Of a stretch of DNA of 7,771 bases, positions 5,391-7,771 are shown piece after piece. The first letter of the stretch is position 1. Each line of letters starts with the position of its first letter. The stretch comes from Propionibacteriaceae bacterium (GTDB lineage: Bacteria > Actinomycetota > Actinomycetes > Propionibacteriales > Propionibacteriaceae): the NCBI GenBank assembly GCA_003153855.1, contig PMBM01000065.1:20266-28036 (forward strand), read 5' to 3'. The position numbers were made by a program, and so were the translations under genes. The notes under the pieces were generated by a model. That model made no database searches. It was given only the letters and a program-made list of their open reading frames with translations, and was not told the origin of the DNA.

Positions 5391-5418
5391 ATTGTGACCG
5401 ATGAGTCGGTCACGTCAC
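5391..5418 (-). promoter_or_regulatory. Sortase promoter, probably leaderless
   Basis: On the minus strand GTGACG (5418-5413) as -35 and CACAAT (5396-5391) as -10 are 16 bp apart. The -10 ends 6 nt before the GTG start codon, so transcription would begin at or near that codon. Both hexamers match the sigma-70-type consensus at four of six positions. Confidence 0.4.
5394..5413. promoter_or_regulatory. 20-bp palindromic operator candidate upstream of the sortase gene
   Basis: GTGACCGA (5394-5401) and TCGGTCAC (5406-5413) are perfect 8-bp inverted arms around the spacer TGAG. The palindrome fills the space between the proposed -35 and -10 and ends 10 bp before the sortase start codon. That is the usual position for a dimeric repressor site. 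A second palindrome, CCCAT-tc-ATGGG (5418-5429), lies next to it. A transcript hairpin is an alternative reading. Confidence 0.5.
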
Positions 5419-5429
5419 CCATTCATGGG
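5418..5429. repeat. Short palindrome CCCAT-tc-ATGGG
   Basis: Two 5-bp inverted arms are separated by two bases. They lie just upstream of the 20-bp palindrome and of the proposed sortase -35. It may be a second protein-binding site or chance. Confidence 0.3.
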
Positions 5430-5544
5430 AAGGCCCACAGCCGCGCGGCGCGTACGAGAGCACGTACTCGACGGCAGGACCCCGTGGTGTACGCGACCTC
5501 ACCTGGTCATGCCGTTCATCGTGGCCCCCACCTCCGACAGCCCC

Positions 5545-6348
5545 TCAGCGGAACGTCATGGGGCCGCCCAGCGGCGCCGGGGACTGCTGGGAGTCCTCGT
5601 CGGTGAACGCCGCGAACTTGCCCACCCAGCGAGCGAGGTGGAGTCCGCCCAGGACCCGGTACGGGAACGGGGCGCGGTTGGCCAGGCGCTCGAGCCTCGA
5701 GTGTTCGATGGGCCGTCCGGCGGCGATGACGATGTTGCCGAACCGGTGGCCCTTCAGCGTGGCCGGCTCGAGGGCGCACACGACGGGCTGGAAGCGGTCG
5801 GCGACCCCCGCGACGACCCGCTTCGCGTAGAGGAACGGCACGCGGTCGGTGATGTTGACGACGACCACGCCGCCGGGCGCGAGCGCCCTCGCCACATCCT
5901 CGTACCACTGCGCCGTCGTCAGCTCCGCCGGTACGCGCGCACCGGCGAACGCGTCGACGATGATGAGGTCGGCGTAGTCGTCGGGGATCTCGGCAAGGCC
6001 CGTGCGACCGTCGACGGCACGCACCTTGATGCCGGACCGTTTCGGCAGCGGGATGATCGCCCGGATCTGGTCGGTGAGCGCGACGTCCGGCTCGAAGACG
6101 ATCTGCGCCGATGTGGGACGGGTCGCCGCCACGTACCGGGGCAAGGTCATGCCTGCCCCCCCGACGTGGATGACGCGCAGGCGCTCGCCCTTCGGCGCCA
6201 TGGTGTCGATGACCTCCGCGATGCGCTGCACGTAGTCGAACTCGAGGCGCAGCGGATCGGTGGGGTCGACGAACGACTGGTCGGTGCCGTCAACACGTAC
6301 GAAGTACGCCCCGGGAACGGACCGGTCGGGCACCAACATGCCGGCCAC
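5545..6348 (-). CDS. Spermidine-synthase-like SAM-dependent enzyme
   Basis: This 267-aa soluble protein has the Rossmann methyltransferase fold of the spermidine synthase family. Visible are the SAM/decarboxylated-SAM loop VIHVGGAGMTLPRY (59-72, glycine-rich), the acidic residue Glu86 in VFEPD, Asp113 in VDGR, and the segment DLIIVDAFAGARVPAELTTAQWY (127-149), followed by LAPGGVVVVNITD (156-168). The N-terminal block QSFVDPTDPLRLEFDYVQ (24-41) is usual for the subfamily. True aminopropyltransferases carry DSTDPxGP at the catalytic Asp. Here it is DAFAG, so the substrate is probably not putrescine and is unknown. Such proteins are common in actinobacteria, some fused to membrane domains; this one is not. 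The GTG 6348 start is the most upstream usual start. ATG 6339 is nearly as good, since GGGAG lies about 10 nt before it. It follows the MFS gene by about 105 bp on the same strand. Confidence 0.85.
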   Translation of the reverse strand: MAGMLVPDRSVPGAYFVRVDGTDQSFVDPTDPLRLEFDYVQRIAEVIDTMAPKGERLRVIHVGGAGMTLPRYVAATRPTSAQIVFEPDVALTDQIRAIIPLPKRSGIKVRAVDGRTGLAEIPDDYADLIIVDAFAGARVPAELTTAQWYEDVARALAPGGVVVVNITDRVPFLYAKRVVAGVADRFQPVVCALEPATLKGHRFGNIVIAAGRPIEHSRLERLANRAPFPYRVLGGLHLARWVGKFAAFTDEDSQQSPAPLGGPMTFR

Positions 6349-6365
6349 TCTCCCATGCAGTTCGA

Positions 6366-6412
6366 GTTCGGTCGAGGCTCCTGAGGCGATCCTCAGCGAG
6401 TCGGAACCGAAC
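6366..6412 (-). repeat. Long imperfect hairpin between the MFS gene and the spermidine-synthase-like gene
   Basis: The outer arms GTTCGGT (6366-6372) and ACCGAAC (6406-6412) pair over 7 bp. Inside, after a 3x3 internal loop, GGCTC (6376-6380) pairs with GAGTC (6398-6402) with one G-U. After one bulged base, CTGAGG (6381-6386) pairs with CCTCAG (6391-6396) around the loop CGAT. That is about 18 pairs. It could be a terminator for the transporter gene or a leader structure of the next gene. There is no U-tract. Confidence 0.5.
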
Positions 6413-6417
6413 GTATA
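6412..6417 (-). promoter_or_regulatory. Weak -10-like site upstream of the spermidine-synthase-like gene
   Basis: TATACG (6417-6412, minus strand) stands out in this GC-rich gap, but it lacks the final T and no -35 is visible. If used, transcription would begin inside the hairpin at 6366-6412 and break its outer stem. Confidence 0.2.
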
Positions 6418-6427
6418 CCTGTCCAGG

Positions 6428-6439
6428 CGCGAGCTCGCG
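6428..6439 (-). terminator. Palindrome after the MFS gene, possible terminator
   Basis: CGCGAGCTCGCG is a perfect 12-bp palindrome whose near end lies 14 nt past the transporter's stop codon. The stem is GC-rich but short, and no U-tract follows. It may act together with the larger hairpin at 6366-6412. Confidence 0.35.
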
Positions 6440-6453
6440 GGGGACGAGCCGTC

Positions 6454-7677
6454 TCAGGCGGCCCGAGTCTCCGGCCTTGTCACGCCGAGATTGGCGACGG
6501 CAGCGACGAGAGCGAGGAGACCGGCACCTGCGGGGATGAGCAGGGCGACGGACGGTTGGTACGCGTCGATGAGGCGTCCCGCGACCGAGGAGCCCACGGC
6601 GACGCCGGCGACCAGGCACGTGCCGATCGCGGTCATGACGGTGGCGATCCGGGCGAGCGGCGACTCGCTCTCGGCGATCGCGTACGACCCGATGAGCACC
6701 GGGGCCAGGCCGCACCCGCAGAGGAAGCAGGCGCCCATGAGGAACCACGGCGCCGGCGCGAAGGCCAGGAGTGGCGCAGCGACGGCCAGCACGACCGCGA
6801 ACCCGACGATGCGGCGCCGCTGGCTCAGGGAGTGCGGCAGGCGGGTGGCCAGGAGCCCGCTGATCGCGCTGCCCACACCCATGCCGCCGTAGACGACGCC
6901 CGCCAGCTCGGGACGGCCGAGGTTGGTGAGCGACGCCGTGACGCCGGTGGACGAGGCGCCGAACACGAGGCCGATCGCGAGTCCGACGACGCCGAGCGGT
7001 ACGAGCCGCAGCCACGGCACCCGTACGCGCTCGTTCAGCGGCACCTTGATCGCCGGCCCGAGCGCGTTGGGCAGCAGGGCGAAGGCGATGGGCAGGACGA
7101 GTCCGAGCACGCCCGCCAGCACGAGGCCGGCAAGGGGGTGTACGAGCTGGAGCAGCCCGACGGTGACCGGGCCGAGCACGAACGTGGCTTCCTCGGCCGC
7201 GCCCTCGTACGACATCGCGAGGCTGGTGAACCGGCCGCGCTCGGCGCGGAGCCTCGCCATCGCCGACCAGCGGCCGCGCGACATCGCGGTCACCTGGGGG
7301 TTGGTCGCGCCCAGCAGGAATGCGCACACGGCCGGGAGCACCAACGGCACGTCGGGTGACGTGGTGAGCGCTGTGAGCGTCAGCGCGACCGTGACGAGGA
7401 CCGCCGAGGCGATCCCGACAGGACGCTGCCCGAGCCGGTCGGCGAGTCCGCCGACCATCGGGCCTCCCACGCCGAGCCCCACCGCCATGGCCGCGACGAC
7501 GACGCCGGCGGGGGCGAAGCCGCCGAGCCGCTCCGCTGCGTACAGGGTGACGCCGAGCGTGAGCATGGCCGGGGGCAGGCGGGCGAAGAAGCCCAGGACG
7601 ACGAACGTCCAGCCGCCGTCGCGCAGCACGCCGACCAGGGTCGGCGGTGCCACGTCCTCGTCGAACTCGCCGCTCAT
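6454..7677 (-). CDS. MFS transporter (12 transmembrane helices)
   Basis: This 407-aa integral membrane protein belongs to the major facilitator superfamily, a proton-coupled or facilitative carrier. It is almost wholly hydrophobic, with alternating helices consistent with twelve. The diagnostic loop between helices 2 and 3 is GGLADRLGQRPV (76-87), matching the MFS motif A pattern GxLaDrxGxRxx. A cytoplasmic stretch rich in Arg and charged residues (RGRWSAMARLRAERGRF, around 133-149) follows helix 4, and the central loop lies near residues 200-220. The substrate cannot be read from the sequence; drug, sugar or metabolite efflux are all possible. The frame extends to 7734, but ATG 7677 is preferred because AGAGGGG lies 4 nt upstream and the extension MRANTHAAARTGRHVQRG looks non-native. 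The 94 bp upstream to the window edge show no gene that I can support. Confidence 0.9.
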   Translation of the reverse strand: MSGEFDEDVAPPTLVGVLRDGGWTFVVLGFFARLPPAMLTLGVTLYAAERLGGFAPAGVVVAAMAVGLGVGGPMVGGLADRLGQRPVGIASAVLVTVALTLTALTTSPDVPLVLPAVCAFLLGATNPQVTAMSRGRWSAMARLRAERGRFTSLAMSYEGAAEEATFVLGPVTVGLLQLVHPLAGLVLAGVLGLVLPIAFALLPNALGPAIKVPLNERVRVPWLRLVPLGVVGLAIGLVFGASSTGVTASLTNLGRPELAGVVYGGMGVGSAISGLLATRLPHSLSQRRRIVGFAVVLAVAAPLLAFAPAPWFLMGACFLCGCGLAPVLIGSYAIAESESPLARIATVMTAIGTCLVAGVAVGSSVAGRLIDAYQPSVALLIPAGAGLLALVAAVANLGVTRPETRAA

Positions 7678-7771
7678 CTGACCCCTCTGTACGTGCCGGC
7701 CTGTACGAGCGGCCGCGTGGGTGTTGGCCCGCACGGTCCGGCCTCCAACCCCGACTGAGCACCCCCACTGT

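Noticed and set aside
5381..5392. Three-codon upstream frame ATG GTC CGG TGA overlapping the sortase GTG start
   Set aside because: The overlap resembles translational coupling, but the ATG lies within the proposed -10 region and would not be transcribed if the mRNA is leaderless. No ribosome binding site precedes it.
6290..7768. 492-codon minus-strand frame over the MFS gene
   Set aside because: Arg/Pro/Gly-rich product without motifs. The frame of the 407-aa protein carries the membrane helices and MFS motif A.
7678..7771. Possible end of another gene at the right edge
   Set aside because: No frame in these 94 bases has a start, ribosome binding site or recognisable sequence. A -10-like TACAGG lacks the final T.

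Overview
The window is high-GC, densely coded bacterial DNA of actinomycete type. Supporting signs are the GC-rich third codon positions, three genes that look leaderless, a class E sortase, and an excisionase-type HTH protein very like the one next to proC in mycobacteria. I cannot fix the genus. Seven genes are present, all on the minus strand except the DedA gene.

Layout. The left edge (1-119) holds the N-terminal part of a small HTH DNA-binding protein. Upstream of it lies a SpoU/TrmH-type RNA 2'-O-ribose methyltransferase (205-882). Its start faces a DedA-family membrane protein on the plus strand (908-1627) across only 25 bp, where two -10 elements share the same TA step. DedA converges on a HemC-HemD fusion (1837-3615) across a 209-bp gap with a strong terminator hairpin and interleaved inverted repeats. 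Upstream of the fusion is lemA (3650-4480), 34 bp away and probably co-transcribed with it. Then come a class E sortase (4596-5384) that ends in a 15-bp hairpin terminator and starts beneath a 20-bp palindrome, a spermidine-synthase-like SAM-dependent enzyme (5545-6348), and a 12-helix MFS transporter (6454-7677). No tRNA, rRNA, CRISPR array or insertion sequence was seen, and no gene-free stretch exceeds 300 bp.

The most unusual object is the HemC-HemD fusion. Its porphobilinogen-deaminase half keeps the overall fold signature and the substrate-binding Asp and several Arg. However, the cysteine that normally anchors the dipyrromethane cofactor is a threonine in an ungapped local alignment, the active-site loop is shortened, and the SSxRR motif is rearranged. 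The reading frame has no ATG, GTG or TTG near the start of homology. A good Shine-Dalgarno sequence instead precedes an ACG codon. The gene sits behind lemA, with no hemA, hemB or hemE in view. It may be a repurposed or decaying paralogue, or a tetrapyrrole enzyme working in an altered way.

The other genes are recognisable actinobacterial housekeeping or envelope families. Sortase, LemA and DedA all act at the membrane, but nothing in the sequence shows that they form one pathway.
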